A DNA stretch of 64,000 nucleotides from Skermanella rosea (GCF_016806835.2 NZ_CP086111.1:3220001-3284000), one strand, 5' to 3'. Shown: positions 28,780 to 37,485, counted from the first letter of the stretch. Numbers and translations: made by a program. Notes: a model not told the origin generated them from the sequence alone.

Positions 28780-29025
28780 GTGGCCAGTATAACGATCCGG
28801 AACCTGGATGATTCCCTCAAGGCACGGCTGCGGGTCCGCGCGGCTCAGCATGGACGCTCCATGGAGGAGGAAGCCAGTCACATCCTGCATTCTGTCCTGA
28901 CGGAGGAGCGTCCGATGCCGGTGCATCTCGGCGACACCATCCGACGGCGGTTCGCCCCTTTCGGCGGCATCGAATTGCCTGAACCGGACGGGGATCCTCT
29001 TCGCGATCCACCCTCGTTCGAATGA
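28780..29025 (+). CDS. FitA-like ribbon-helix-helix antitoxin (81 aa)
   Basis: The N-terminus ASITIRNLDDSLKARLRVRAAQHGRSMEEEASHIL is the ribbon-helix-helix DNA-binding fold of FitA/plasmid-stability antitoxins. The C-terminal tail (RRRFAPFGGIELPEPDGDP) is Pro/Gly-rich, as expected for the part that wraps the toxin. The start is GTG at 28780 with GAGG 5-6 bases upstream. The gene is followed after 15 bases by the PIN-domain toxin gene. The pair is expected to be autoregulated by the complex binding its own promoter. Confidence 0.88.
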   Translation: MASITIRNLDDSLKARLRVRAAQHGRSMEEEASHILHSVLTEERPMPVHLGDTIRRRFAPFGGIELPEPDGDPLRDPPSFE

Positions 29026-29040
29026 TTCCGGTTTCGAACG

Positions 29041-29460
29041 ATGGTCGTGCTGGACACCAACGTGCTGTCGAAACTGATGAGACCTGCGCCTTCCGAGGCT
29101 GTGGTCCGCTGGGTGGCCGGGCGGAATGGAGCCAGCCTTTACACGACGACGGTCACGCAAGCAGAAATCCTGTTCGGCCTTGCCCTGCTCCCGGAGGGAC
29201 GCCGCCGAAATGACCTTATGGCGGCAGCCGAAATGATGTTCGAGGAGGATTTCTTCGGGCGGGTTCTGACATTCGACGGTACGGCGGCAGTCATGTTCGC
29301 ATCCATCGCGGCCGGAAGGCACCGGAAAGGCAAGCCGACCAGTACTTTCGATGCACAGATCGCCGCGATTTGCCGAGCGCAAGGCGCCGTGCTGGCGACG
29401 CGAAATACAGCCGACTTCCAGGATTGTGGGATCGCCCTCATGAATCCTTGGGAAGCATGA
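29041..29460 (+). CDS. FitB/VapC-like PIN-domain toxin (139 aa)
   Basis: This is a PIN-domain ribonuclease, the toxin of a type II pair. Acidic active-site residues lie in MVVLDTNVLSKLMRP (Asp5), TVTQAEILFGLALLP (Glu), STFDAQIAAICRAQGA and LATRNTADFQDCGI, the FitB order. The length is normal. It lies directly after the FitA-like antitoxin. The module is flanked by unrelated metabolic genes (gcdH and a permease), which suggests independent acquisition, although I saw no attachment site. Confidence 0.9.
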   Translation: MVVLDTNVLSKLMRPAPSEAVVRWVAGRNGASLYTTTVTQAEILFGLALLPEGRRRNDLMAAAEMMFEEDFFGRVLTFDGTAAVMFASIAAGRHRKGKPTSTFDAQIAAICRAQGAVLATRNTADFQDCGIALMNPWEA

Positions 29461-29487
29461 GGTCAATGCGTTCGCGCCGACCCCTTT

Positions 29488-30543
29488 TCACGCCGGCGGC
29501 TGCGCCCTCGGCCAGGCGTTCAGGACGGCGTGGACCAGGGACGCCAGCGGGATCGCGAAGAAGATGCCCCAGAAGCCCCAGATGCTGCCGAACACCAGCA
29601 GGGCCACGATGACGGCGGTGGGGTGCAGGTTGACGACTTCGGACAGCAGCAGCGGGGCGAGGATGTTGCCGTCGATCAGCTGGATCACGGCATAAGCGCC
29701 CATCACCCACAGAAATTCCGGCCCGGTCCCCCACTGGGCATAGGCGATGACGGCGATCGGCACCGCCGCCAGCACGACGCCGATATAGGGGATGAGGGTG
29801 GACAGGCCGGTCGTGATCGCCAGCAGGGCGCTGAACTGGAGGTCAAGCACGAGGAAGGCGATATAGGTGACCACCGCGACGATCAGGAACTCGTAGATCT
29901 TGCCGCGGACATAGCCGCCGATTTCGGCGTCCACTTCCCGCCAGACCTGTTCCGCCAGCGGCCGCTCGGGCGGCAGGAAGCTGAGCACCCAGGCCAGGAT
30001 GCGCTCCTTGTCCTTGAGGAAGAAGAACACCAGCATCGGCATCAGGACGAGATAGACAACCAAATTGACCAGGGCCGGCAGCCAGGCGACCGAGGCGCCG
30101 AGGATCTGCTGCCCGATCAGGATCAGGTCGTTGCGCAGGCTCGCCAGGAAATCGAGGATCTGCTGGTCCTCGAAGATCTCGGGATAGCGCTCGGGCAGGC
30201 CCAGGATCAGATCCTGGGTCCGCGCGAGGATCGCCGGAAGCTGCTGGATCAGCTGGGCGATCTGGCTGAGCAGCAAGGGCAGCAGGACCAGGAATATTCC
30301 GAGCAGCACGGCGAGGAAGAGGCTGAAGACCAGGACCATCGCCACGCCCCGCGGGATCCGGTGGCGCTCCATCATGGTGATCAGGCCGTCCAGCAGATAG
30401 GCTATCACGATGCTGGCGATCAGCGGCGCCAGGACGTCCGCCGCCAGCGCCAGCGTTCCGAAGCCCGCGATCAGCAGGCCGGCGAGAAGCACCACTTGCG
30501 GGTTGGCGAAGTTCCGGCGGAACCAGGCGGTGACGATGTTCAT
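29488..30543 (-). CDS. AI-2E family transporter / permease (351 aa)
   Basis: This polytopic membrane protein has about seven to eight hydrophobic segments arranged as in the AI-2E/PerM/YdiK family: an N-terminal pair of helices (VVLLAGLLIAGFGTLALAADVLAPLIAS), a large internal polar stretch (ILARTQDLILGLPERYPEIF), and the C-terminal motif region FSALLAITTGLSTLIPYIGVVLAAVPIAVIAY with GNILAPLLLSEVVNLHPTAV. The family name derives from autoinducer-2 export, but members also exchange ions. Substrate unknown. It is a single gene, convergent with the FitB-like toxin and 27 bases downstream of the oxidase operon in the same direction. Confidence 0.88.
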   Translation of the reverse strand: MNIVTAWFRRNFANPQVVLLAGLLIAGFGTLALAADVLAPLIASIVIAYLLDGLITMMERHRIPRGVAMVLVFSLFLAVLLGIFLVLLPLLLSQIAQLIQQLPAILARTQDLILGLPERYPEIFEDQQILDFLASLRNDLILIGQQILGASVAWLPALVNLVVYLVLMPMLVFFFLKDKERILAWVLSFLPPERPLAEQVWREVDAEIGGYVRGKIYEFLIVAVVTYIAFLVLDLQFSALLAITTGLSTLIPYIGVVLAAVPIAVIAYAQWGTGPEFLWVMGAYAVIQLIDGNILAPLLLSEVVNLHPTAVIVALLVFGSIWGFWGIFFAIPLASLVHAVLNAWPRAQPPA

Positions 30544-30570
30544 GTCGGTCCAACAGCCAAACCCTGGCCT

Positions 30571-30918
30571 TCAGCTACAGGTCGATCCCGTGGTGAGGAT
30601 CGGTATCCCGGTCCAGATGGTCGCCACCAACGCGCAGAAGGTCAAGGCCAGTCCCGCCCGGTCGAGGAACGCGGTCCCGCGGCCATGGGAACGTCGGCGC
30701 GCCAGGACCGCGGCGAGGAAGCCGATCAGGCCCAGGTGAACGGCCCAGGCCGCCAGCAGGGCGCCGCGGTTCAGGGAGACCGGGCCCAGGCCCACGGCGT
30801 CCCAGCCGAGGCGGCAGCCGAGCCCCTGGAGCCCGTAGAGCACCACGAAGGCCGAGCTCCACAGGAGGAATCCTGCGACCAGGAGCAGCAGCTTGCCGGG
30901 TTTCGCGGTCCCGTTCAT
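30571..30918 (-). CDS. Small membrane protein of the oxidase operon (115 aa)
   Basis: Three hydrophobic segments are visible: LLLLVAGFLLWSSAFVVLYGL, LLAAWAVHLGLIGFLAAVLA and LALTFCALVATIWTGIPIL. The start ATG overlaps the ctaD stop (ATGA), so it is translated with the oxidase. I do not recognise the family. Position and size suggest a small accessory subunit or assembly protein of the terminal oxidase, comparable in place to subunit IV genes, but no sequence signature confirms this. The long open frame continuing upstream in this reading frame is a shadow of ctaD. Confidence 0.8.
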   Translation of the reverse strand: MNGTAKPGKLLLLVAGFLLWSSAFVVLYGLQGLGCRLGWDAVGLGPVSLNRGALLAAWAVHLGLIGFLAAVLARRRSHGRGTAFLDRAGLALTFCALVATIWTGIPILTTGSTCS

Positions 30919-33500
30919 GGCGTCACCAGCCAAGCCAGCACGGCGACCAGGAGCAGCCCGGCCGCTCCCGTCACCGCGGTATAGCCGTGCCACAGGCTGC
31001 CGATGCGGAGGTCCAGGCTCCGGGCGGCCGAGACATGGCCGGTGCGCGACCGCCAGAGGCCGAACAGGGCGAACACGCATCCCAGGGCGGCGTGGAAGCC
31101 GGCATAGGCCAGCAGGGCCACGGTGGCGGCACCATAGGCGTGCCGCGTCGGGTCGGGCGTCCCGAGGGCGAGCACGACCAGCCAGGCCAGGGCGAACGCG
31201 TGGCCCGCGGCGGCGAGCAGGAGCCAGAAGTCGCGGCCGGCCGACCGGGAGGCACCGGAGCTTCCGTTCACCGCGACGGCGCGCAGGCCCGCGACGGCGG
31301 CCACCGCCAGCCCGGCCACCGTCAAGGCGGGAACCCACCAGCCGGAATCCAGGACCTGCGGCGGCGGCCAAGCCGGAGCCGACACCCACAGGAACAGCGC
31401 TCCGAACGCCAGGGAGGAGAACAGCACCCCGTCGGCGACCAGCGTGAAGACCATGGCCCACCAGGACGGCGCCCCGGCGGCTTCGGAATGGACCGGCGCG
31501 GAGGCTCCGCGGCCGATCGGCAGCGGTCCGCCGTCGCGGCGCTGGCCGGTGCTCCGCGTCCAGAGCATGAACATCGCCAGCATCAGGACCGCACCGACCG
31601 GCACCAGCCAGTAGACCTTGAACAGCAGGCCCAGGAAGACGATGCCAGTCGCCAGGGCCGTGAACAGCGGCAGGTATGTCGGTCCCGGCAGGACGATGAC
31701 CTGGTCGGGCGTCGCCGCCGTCATGTGGATGCCCAGCGTTTCCTGCCGCCCCTCGCGGGCGAAGCCCAGGTATCCCCTGCCCCCAGCCAGATCGCTCGGC
31801 AGCTCCGGCGCATCCCGCAGGGGATGGCGGCCCGAGACCGTCGGCAGCGAGGCGAAGTTGTAGGGTGCCGGCGGCGTCGCCGTCGCCCATTCCAGGGTGC
31901 TGGCGCCCCACGGATTGCGCGGCGCGGTCCGGCCGAAGCGGACATGCAGCGTCACGTCCACGACGAACAGGGCGAAGCCGATCGTCATCAGGAAGCCCCC
32001 GAAGGAGGAGACCAGGTTGGGCAGGTCCCAGCCCCATCCCGGCTCGTAGCTGAAGACCCGGCGCGGCATCCCCAGCAGGCCGGTCAGGTGCATGATGAAG
32101 AAGGTCAGGTTGAAGCCGATGAAGATCAGCCAGAAGGCGGCGTGGCCCAGGGGGTATCGCGCGACCTTGCCGGAGACGTGCGGCAGCCAGTAATAGGCCG
32201 CGGCCAGCAGCGGGAAAACGAAGCCGCCGACCAGCACGTAATGCATGTGCGCCACGACGAAATGGGTGTCGTGGACCTGCCAGTCGAACGGCACCACCGC
32301 GACCATCACGCCGGTCAGCCCGCCGGCGACGAACACGACGAAGAAGCCGAACAGGTACAGCATCGGCAGCTTCCACTGCGGCCGCCCGTCGATCAGCGTC
32401 GCCAGCCAGGAGAAGATCTGCACGCCGGTCGGGATCGCGACCAGCGTGCTGGCGGCGGAGAAGAACCCCAGCGCCAGGTGCGGGATGCCGGTCGTGAACA
32501 TGTGGTGGACCCACAGGCCGAAGCTGAGGAAGCCCACCGCGACGACCGAGACCACGATCCAGGTGTAGCCGACGATCTCCCGCCGGGCCATGACGGGAAG
32601 GATGGTCGAGACCATGCCGGCGCCGGGCAGGAAGATGATGTAGACCTCGGGATGGCCGAACAGCCAGAACAGGTGCTGCCACAGCAGCGGGTCGCCGCCC
32701 CGGGCCGGGTCGAAGAACGGCAGGTCGAAGGCGCGCTCGACCTCCAGCAGGATCGAGCCCAGGATCAGCGGCGGGAACCCGGCCAGCATCATGCCGGCGG
32801 TGACCAGGATGTACCAGGCGAACAGCGGCATCCGGTCGATGGTCATGCCGGGTGCCCGCATCTTCAGGATCGTGACCGTGATCTCGACCGCGGCGCAGAT
32901 CGCCGAGATCTCGACGAAGGTGATGCCGAGCAGCCAGACGTCGGCGTTGATCCCGGGGGAATAGGTATTCGAGGACAGCGGCGTGTACATGAACCAGCCG
33001 CCATCCGGGGCGACGCCCAGCAGCATGGCCACGACCAGGATCGAGCCGCCGAACACGTAGCACCAGAAGCCGTAAGCGGTCAGCCGTGGGAAGGCCAGGT
33101 CGCGCGCGCCCAGCAGCTTGGGCAGCATGTAGATCGCGACCCCCTCGAACATCGGGATCGCGAACAGGAACATCATCACCGAGCCGTGCATGGTGAAGAT
33201 CTGGTTGTACAGCTCCGGCCCGACGAAGGCGCCGTGCGGCGTCGCCAGCTGCGCCCGGATCAGCATCGCCAGCAGCCCGCCGATGGTGAAGAAGACGAAG
33301 GCCGCGACGATGAAGCGCCGCCCGACGATGGTGTGGTTGACCGCCGACAGGCGGCCGATGCCGGGTGGCGTGCTCCAGATCCGGTCGAGGTCCCGATGCA
33401 GGCGCATCGCGAGGTCGGAGGACGGGGCACCGGCGGCGGGTCCGTCGGGGGCATGGTCCGGGTTCGCCGGAAAGCCCCGGGTTTCTCGGATATCAGTCAC
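30915..33500 (-). CDS. ctaD: Cytochrome c oxidase subunit I fused to a subunit III domain (861 aa)
   Basis: This is a heme-copper oxidase catalytic subunit. Subunit I landmarks are FTMHGSVMMFLFAIPMFEG (low-spin heme His), GHPEVYIIFLPGAGMVSTI around residue 283 (CuB His and the cross-linked Tyr), WVHHMFTTGIP (CuB His pair) and HDTHFVVAHMHYVLVGG (heme ligands). After a linker near residues 640-670, a COX3-like domain follows (GAPSWWAMVFTLVADGVLFSSLAFGALFLW to the C-terminus, about five helices). Such I/III fusions occur in a subset of caa3-type A oxidases. It overlaps the subunit II gene by 8 bases. No heme-synthesis or copper-chaperone assembly genes lie next to it. Confidence 0.93.
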   Translation of the reverse strand: MTDIRETRGFPANPDHAPDGPAAGAPSSDLAMRLHRDLDRIWSTPPGIGRLSAVNHTIVGRRFIVAAFVFFTIGGLLAMLIRAQLATPHGAFVGPELYNQIFTMHGSVMMFLFAIPMFEGVAIYMLPKLLGARDLAFPRLTAYGFWCYVFGGSILVVAMLLGVAPDGGWFMYTPLSSNTYSPGINADVWLLGITFVEISAICAAVEITVTILKMRAPGMTIDRMPLFAWYILVTAGMMLAGFPPLILGSILLEVERAFDLPFFDPARGGDPLLWQHLFWLFGHPEVYIIFLPGAGMVSTILPVMARREIVGYTWIVVSVVAVGFLSFGLWVHHMFTTGIPHLALGFFSAASTLVAIPTGVQIFSWLATLIDGRPQWKLPMLYLFGFFVVFVAGGLTGVMVAVVPFDWQVHDTHFVVAHMHYVLVGGFVFPLLAAAYYWLPHVSGKVARYPLGHAAFWLIFIGFNLTFFIMHLTGLLGMPRRVFSYEPGWGWDLPNLVSSFGGFLMTIGFALFVVDVTLHVRFGRTAPRNPWGASTLEWATATPPAPYNFASLPTVSGRHPLRDAPELPSDLAGGRGYLGFAREGRQETLGIHMTAATPDQVIVLPGPTYLPLFTALATGIVFLGLLFKVYWLVPVGAVLMLAMFMLWTRSTGQRRDGGPLPIGRGASAPVHSEAAGAPSWWAMVFTLVADGVLFSSLAFGALFLWVSAPAWPPPQVLDSGWWVPALTVAGLAVAAVAGLRAVAVNGSSGASRSAGRDFWLLLAAAGHAFALAWLVVLALGTPDPTRHAYGAATVALLAYAGFHAALGCVFALFGLWRSRTGHVSAARSLDLRIGSLWHGYTAVTGAAGLLLVAVLAWLVTP

Positions 33501-34230
33501 TGGCGGTCCTGCGGGGCTGGTCTTGCGGGGCTGTGAGGCGCGCGGGATAGCCGGCGGCGTCGTGCGCCTCCACGGTGAAACCCATCATGGCGTGGCCGGT
33601 GCCGCAGAATTCGGAGCACTTGCCATGGTAGATGCCGGGCCGGTCGGCGAACAGGCGGATGACGTTCGTGTGGCCGGGAATGGCGTCGATCTTGCCGCCG
33701 AGCCGGGGCGCCCAGAAGCTGTGGATCACGTCGCCGCTGGTGACGTGGATATCGACCGGGCGGCCGGCCGGGATGTGCAGGACGTCGATCGTACTGGCGG
33801 CCCCCGGCGCGTCGGGATAGGCGAATTCCCATTGCCACTGGCGCGCATGGGCGTCGATGCGGAGCGCGCCGTCGCCCTGGCGCGGAACCAGTCGCTCGCC
33901 GGTGAACAGCGCATAGCCGAGCAGCGCCGACAGCACGGCGACGGGCATTACCAGCCCACCCCACAGCACGAAGGCCTGCCCCACCGGCCGGTCGGAATTC
34001 CCGGACGGATGCCGGCGCAGGAAGGCGAAGCCGAACAGCGCCATCACCAGGGCGAACAGCACGACGGAGCCGGCCAGCATCACCCACCAGAGCGTCGCGA
34101 TGCTCTGTGCCGCCGGTCCGGCGGGGTCGAGGGTCGAGAACGGACCGCCGCAGCCGCCCAGCAATGCGGCGGCGGCCAGTCCCTTGAACGGCCGGGGTGC
34201 CGGGTTACCTGTCGGGAAAGGTGTCTTCAC
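33493..34230 (-). CDS. ctaC: Cytochrome c oxidase subunit II, lipoprotein (245 aa)
   Basis: Subunit II accepts electrons from cytochrome c at its dinuclear CuA centre. The CuA ligands are in GKCSEFCGTGHAMMGF near residues 200-215, with HSFWAPRLGGKIDAIPGH supplying the first His. Two transmembrane helices follow a lipoprotein-type signal (GLAAAALLGGC, lipid-modified Cys27). No heme c domain is fused. The start is taken as GTG at 34230 because it gives the lipoprotein signal. No ATG fits and the ribosome-binding site is weak. The neighbouring divergent gene starts only 21 bases away, so at least one promoter must lie inside coding sequence. Confidence 0.87.
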   Translation of the reverse strand: MKTPFPTGNPAPRPFKGLAAAALLGGCGGPFSTLDPAGPAAQSIATLWWVMLAGSVVLFALVMALFGFAFLRRHPSGNSDRPVGQAFVLWGGLVMPVAVLSALLGYALFTGERLVPRQGDGALRIDAHARQWQWEFAYPDAPGAASTIDVLHIPAGRPVDIHVTSGDVIHSFWAPRLGGKIDAIPGHTNVIRLFADRPGIYHGKCSEFCGTGHAMMGFTVEAHDAAGYPARLTAPQDQPRRTASD

Positions 34231-34251
34231 GATGGAAATGGAACTCGAAGC

Positions 34252-34755
34252 ATGGCGAACCCGGTCGAAGAGAACAATCCGGTGCTCAGCCAGGTCGCGG
34301 AAAAGGGCACGGAGTCCCTGGTGGCCGTGGCGGGGCACCCGATCCATGCCATGATGGTGGCCTTCCCGATCGCCCTGACCATGGCGACGCTGGGCAGCGA
34401 CGTCTTCTACTGGTGGAGCGGCGACGCCTTCTGGGCGAGGACCAGCCTGTGGGCCTGCGGCGCCGCGTTCTGGCTGGGCGTCGCGGCGGGGATCGCCGGC
34501 ACGGCGGAACTGCTGTTCGTGCCGGGCATCCGCAACCGAGCGGCAAGCTGGACCCACGCCGTGGCGGCGATGATGCTGCTGTCCATCCTGGGGATGAACT
34601 GGGGACTCCGCCTGTACGCCGACGAGACAGTGATCCTGCCGCTCGGCTTGGCGCTGTCCGGCCTGAGCGCCATCTTCGTCGGAATCGCCGGCTGGCACGG
34701 CGGCAAGCTGGTGTTCGATCATGGCATCGGCCTCATGATATCCAGTGACGGATGA
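34252..34755 (+). CDS. DUF2231 membrane protein (167 aa)
   Basis: The DUF2231 hallmark AVAGHPIHAMMVAFPIALTMATLGSDVFYWW occupies residues 25-55, followed by three more hydrophobic segments (four in all). An inner-membrane protein of unknown function is predicted. The start at 34252 yields the conserved leader NNPVLSQVAEKGTESL. It is divergent from the oxidase operon, 21 bases from the subunit II start, and its 3' end overlaps the convergent CopD-like gene by 23 bases. Proteins of this family are often found next to respiratory or redox genes, but no function is established. Confidence 0.85.
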   Translation: MANPVEENNPVLSQVAEKGTESLVAVAGHPIHAMMVAFPIALTMATLGSDVFYWWSGDAFWARTSLWACGAAFWLGVAAGIAGTAELLFVPGIRNRAASWTHAVAAMMLLSILGMNWGLRLYADETVILPLGLALSGLSAIFVGIAGWHGGKLVFDHGIGLMISSDG

Positions 34756-35239
34756 GGTCTTCGACCATGGTGCGCAACCCGCCGGGCTGGTGGAGCCAGT
34801 CCGGCAGGAGAGCCAAGTCGACCGCCGGCTTTTCGAGGACCAGCCACAGGATCGCCCCGATCAGCCCGAGCGTCAGGCCGGTCGCGGCGACCTTGCGCCA
34901 CGGCCGGTAGGTGCCGGACGGCTGGAAGACCTGAAGGACCACGAAGCCGTGGCGGACATGCATCGCCGCCAGACCGCCGACCACCAGCAGCTTCAGCGCG
35001 AACCAGGCGGTGAACACCTCGCGGACGAAGATCAGCGCGGTTCCCGTCCCGATCGCCACGAAGGCCGCGGGGGAGGCGATGGTGACGAACAGGAAGCGGG
35101 TCAGCCGCTGCAGGTCGAACCGCGTCGGATCATGGGAAATCCCCTGGCGTTGGGCGAACAGGCCCGGGATGACGAGCAGGCAGCCGCACCAGACGACCAG
35201 GGACGCGATATGGGCGGTCTTGAGCCAGACGACCGTCAT
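34733..35239 (-). CDS. CopD/HemJ-like four-helix membrane protein (168 aa)
   Basis: Four hydrophobic segments are present. The N-terminal WLKTAHIASLVVWCGCLLVIPGLF contains the His-plus-aromatic pattern seen in CopD-like and HemJ (UPF0093) proteins. The second helix has FLFVTIASPAAFVAIGTGTALI and the third includes AWFALKLLVVGGLAAMHVRHGF, with conserved-looking His residues that could bind heme. A role as heme- or copper-handling factor for the adjacent oxidase is possible but unproven. It converges with and overlaps the DUF2231 gene. Confidence 0.75.
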   Translation of the reverse strand: MTVVWLKTAHIASLVVWCGCLLVIPGLFAQRQGISHDPTRFDLQRLTRFLFVTIASPAAFVAIGTGTALIFVREVFTAWFALKLLVVGGLAAMHVRHGFVVLQVFQPSGTYRPWRKVAATGLTLGLIGAILWLVLEKPAVDLALLPDWLHQPGGLRTMVEDLIRHWIS

Positions 35240-35422
35240 GGAGCCGGCTGGACGGGATCGGTACTCATGGGAGGCCCCGTTTTGCTTCGAATACGCACTG
35301 TTCCAATGCGTACGAACCGCCTCCCGTTCTCATCCCGGAAAAATAAAGAAAGTGACGGGCCGGCAGGGCGCTGCTCCTGGGGAGGGGCCGCGCCCCGCCG
35401 CCCCATGCCCTGAATTCACAGG

Positions 35423-36202
35423 TCAGAGGATGCCGTGGTAGGCGCCTCCGTCGATCAGCAGGCTCTGGCCGGTGATGTAGCCGGCATGGGCGGAGCACAG
35501 GAAGGCGCAGGCCTTGCCGAATTCCGACGGATCGCCGAACCGGCGGGCCGGGATCTCGGCGCGGCGCTGGTCGGCGAACTCCTCCACGGCGACGCCCTGG
35601 GCCTTCGCCCCGCCTTCAAGACCGGTGCGGAGCCGGCGGGTGTCGAACGAGCCCGGCAGCACGAAATTGATCGTCACGTTGGCGTGGGCGACCGACCGGG
35701 CGACGCCGGCCAGGAAACCGGTCAGGCCGGCGCGGGCGCCGCTCGACAGGTCCAGCCCGGTCAGCGGCATCTTGACGGACGCCGAGGTGATGTTGACGAT
35801 CCGGCCGAACTTCCGCTCGACCATGCCGTCGATCACCCGCTGGACCAGTTCGATCGGGGTCACCATGTTGCCGACGACCCCGGTGACCATGGCGTCGCGG
35901 TCGATCTCGCGGAAGTCGCGGCGCGGCGGGCCGCCGTTGTTGTTGACCAGGATGTCAACGGCCGGCACCGCGGCGAGCAGGGCGTCCTGCCCCTCCCGGG
36001 TGCTGACGTCGGCGGCGACGGCGATGACCGTGGCGCCGGTTTCCTTCCGGATCTCCTCGGCGGTCCTGTCCAGGACCGCCTGGTCGCGGCCGTTCACCAC
36101 GACGGTGCATCCGGCGCGCGCCAGTTCCAGGGCGCAGGCGCGGCCGAGGCCCTGGCTGGACGCGCACACGATGGCGTTCCGTCCGCTGAGTCCGAGATCC
36201 AT
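35423..36202 (-). CDS. Atypical short-chain dehydrogenase/reductase (259 aa)
   Basis: This is a Rossmann-fold SDR with a cofactor motif variant ASSQGLGRA (residues 14-22), NGRD for cofactor specificity (NADP is likely) and the NNNGG element. The active-site Ser is S140 (IVNITSAS), but the expected YxxxK is replaced: in DLSSGARAGL the Tyr position is Ser153 and the Lys position is Arg157. The same replacement occurs in a divergent group annotated as FabG-like, so catalysis by the normal route is doubtful. The start at 36202 is supported by AGGAG 7-12 bases upstream. The gene stands alone, upstream of the CopD-like gene. Confidence 0.88.
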   Translation of the reverse strand: MDLGLSGRNAIVCASSQGLGRACALELARAGCTVVVNGRDQAVLDRTAEEIRKETGATVIAVAADVSTREGQDALLAAVPAVDILVNNNGGPPRRDFREIDRDAMVTGVVGNMVTPIELVQRVIDGMVERKFGRIVNITSASVKMPLTGLDLSSGARAGLTGFLAGVARSVAHANVTINFVLPGSFDTRRLRTGLEGGAKAQGVAVEEFADQRRAEIPARRFGDPSEFGKACAFLCSAHAGYITGQSLLIDGGAYHGIL

Positions 36203-36303
36203 GGCAAGTCTCCTCCTTTTTTGAATGCTCGGGCTCCGGCCCGAGGCGACGAGGGTGTTGGACGCGGAGAGGATTTTCAAGCCATGGTTCGGTATCGCAG
36301 GGA

Positions 36304-37485
36304 TCAGGCAGTCTGGAGAGCCTGCCGGGGCCGCCGGTCGAGCGCGCCGCTCCAGACGGTCAGGCCCAGGGCGCCGGCGACCAGGACGGCTCCGACCCAG
36401 GGGGTCGCCGGAAGGCCGAGGGGAGAATCGACGACGAGCCCGCCGATCCAGGCCCCGGCCGCGATGCCCAGGTTGAAGGCCGCGATGTTCAGCGCCGAGG
36501 CCACGTCCACCGCGCCGGGCCGGTGCAGGCGGGCGAGTTGGACCACATAGAGCTGGAGGCCGGGCACGTTGGCGAACTGGAGGAAACCGAGGGCCGCAAG
36601 CGTGATCAGGGCCCAGGCCGGCGAGATCATGGTGAAGCTGAACAGCACCAGCACGGCCGTCTGGAGGGCGAACAGGACCGTCAGCGCCCTGACAGGGTCG
36701 CGGTCGGCGATCCGGCCGCCGGCGATGTTGCCGGCCGCGATCGCGAGGCCGTAGAGGATCAGGATCAGGCTGACGCTGGAGGCGTCGAAGCCGGAGACCT
36801 GCTGTAGCACCTGGGCCAGGAAGGTGAAGGTCACGAAGGTGCCGCCGTAGCCCAGCGCCGTCATGGCGAAGACGATCAGCAGCCGGGTGCTGCCGAGGAC
36901 CCGCACCTGGTCCATGACGGAGGCCGGGGGAGCCTTGCTCAGGTTGGACGGCAGCAGGGCCGCGATGCCGGCCAAGGCGACGGCGCCCAATCCCGCGACG
37001 CCCCAGAAGGTGGCGCGCCAGCCGAAGGTCTGGCCGATGAAGGTGCCGAGCGGCACGCCGGTCACGATCGCGACGGTCAGGCCGGCGAACATCATGGCGA
37101 TGGCCGAGGCGCGCCGGTTCTCCGGCACCAGGTCGGCGGCGATGGTCGAGCCGACGGAGAAGAAGACGCCGTGGGCGAAGGCGGACAGCACGCGCGCCGC
37201 CAGCAGCAGTTCATAGCCGGGGCTGAGCGCCGCGGCGGCGTTGCCCACGACGAACAGGCCCATGAGGCCGAGCAACAGGGGCTTGCGGTCGATGCGGCCT
37301 GTGAGGGCGGTCAGGACCGGGGCGCCGAAGGTGACGCCGAGGGCATAGGCGCTGACGATCAGGCCGGCGAGCGGCAGGGTGATCCCCAGGTCGATGGCGA
37401 CGGTCGGCAGCAGGCCGACGATCACGAATTCGGTGGTGCCGATCGCGTAGGCCGCGATCGTCAGGGCTAACAAGGCTAATGGCAT
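36304..37485 (-). CDS. MFS transporter, AraJ/YdhP-like exporter (393 aa)
   Basis: Twelve hydrophobic segments form a major facilitator fold. The N-terminal IAAYAIGTTEFVIVGLLPTVA is typical of the DHA1 AraJ/YdhP/PbuE-type exporters, followed by the loop 2-3 motif GRIDRKPLLLGLMG and motif C-like GVPLGTFIGQTFGWRATFW. Efflux of small organic compounds or nucleosides is the usual role; the substrate is unknown. A LysR regulator gene lies 125 bases upstream in the same direction and could control it, though LysR targets are more often divergent. Confidence 0.88.
   Translation of the reverse strand: MPLALLALTIAAYAIGTTEFVIVGLLPTVAIDLGITLPLAGLIVSAYALGVTFGAPVLTALTGRIDRKPLLLGLMGLFVVGNAAAALSPGYELLLAARVLSAFAHGVFFSVGSTIAADLVPENRRASAIAMMFAGLTVAIVTGVPLGTFIGQTFGWRATFWGVAGLGAVALAGIAALLPSNLSKAPPASVMDQVRVLGSTRLLIVFAMTALGYGGTFVTFTFLAQVLQQVSGFDASSVSLILILYGLAIAAGNIAGGRIADRDPVRALTVLFALQTAVLVLFSFTMISPAWALITLAALGFLQFANVPGLQLYVVQLARLHRPGAVDVASALNIAAFNLGIAAGAWIGGLVVDSPLGLPATPWVGAVLVAGALGLTVWSGALDRRPRQALQTA

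Noticed and set aside
30919-33063. Upstream extension of the 115-aa membrane protein to 830 aa
   Set aside because: This part is the ctaD sequence read in another frame. The coupled ATG at 30918 gives the only sensible membrane protein.
30987-33536. Plus-strand ORF of 849 aa opposite the oxidase subunit I gene
   Set aside because: Antisense shadow; the minus strand has all heme and copper ligands of the oxidase.
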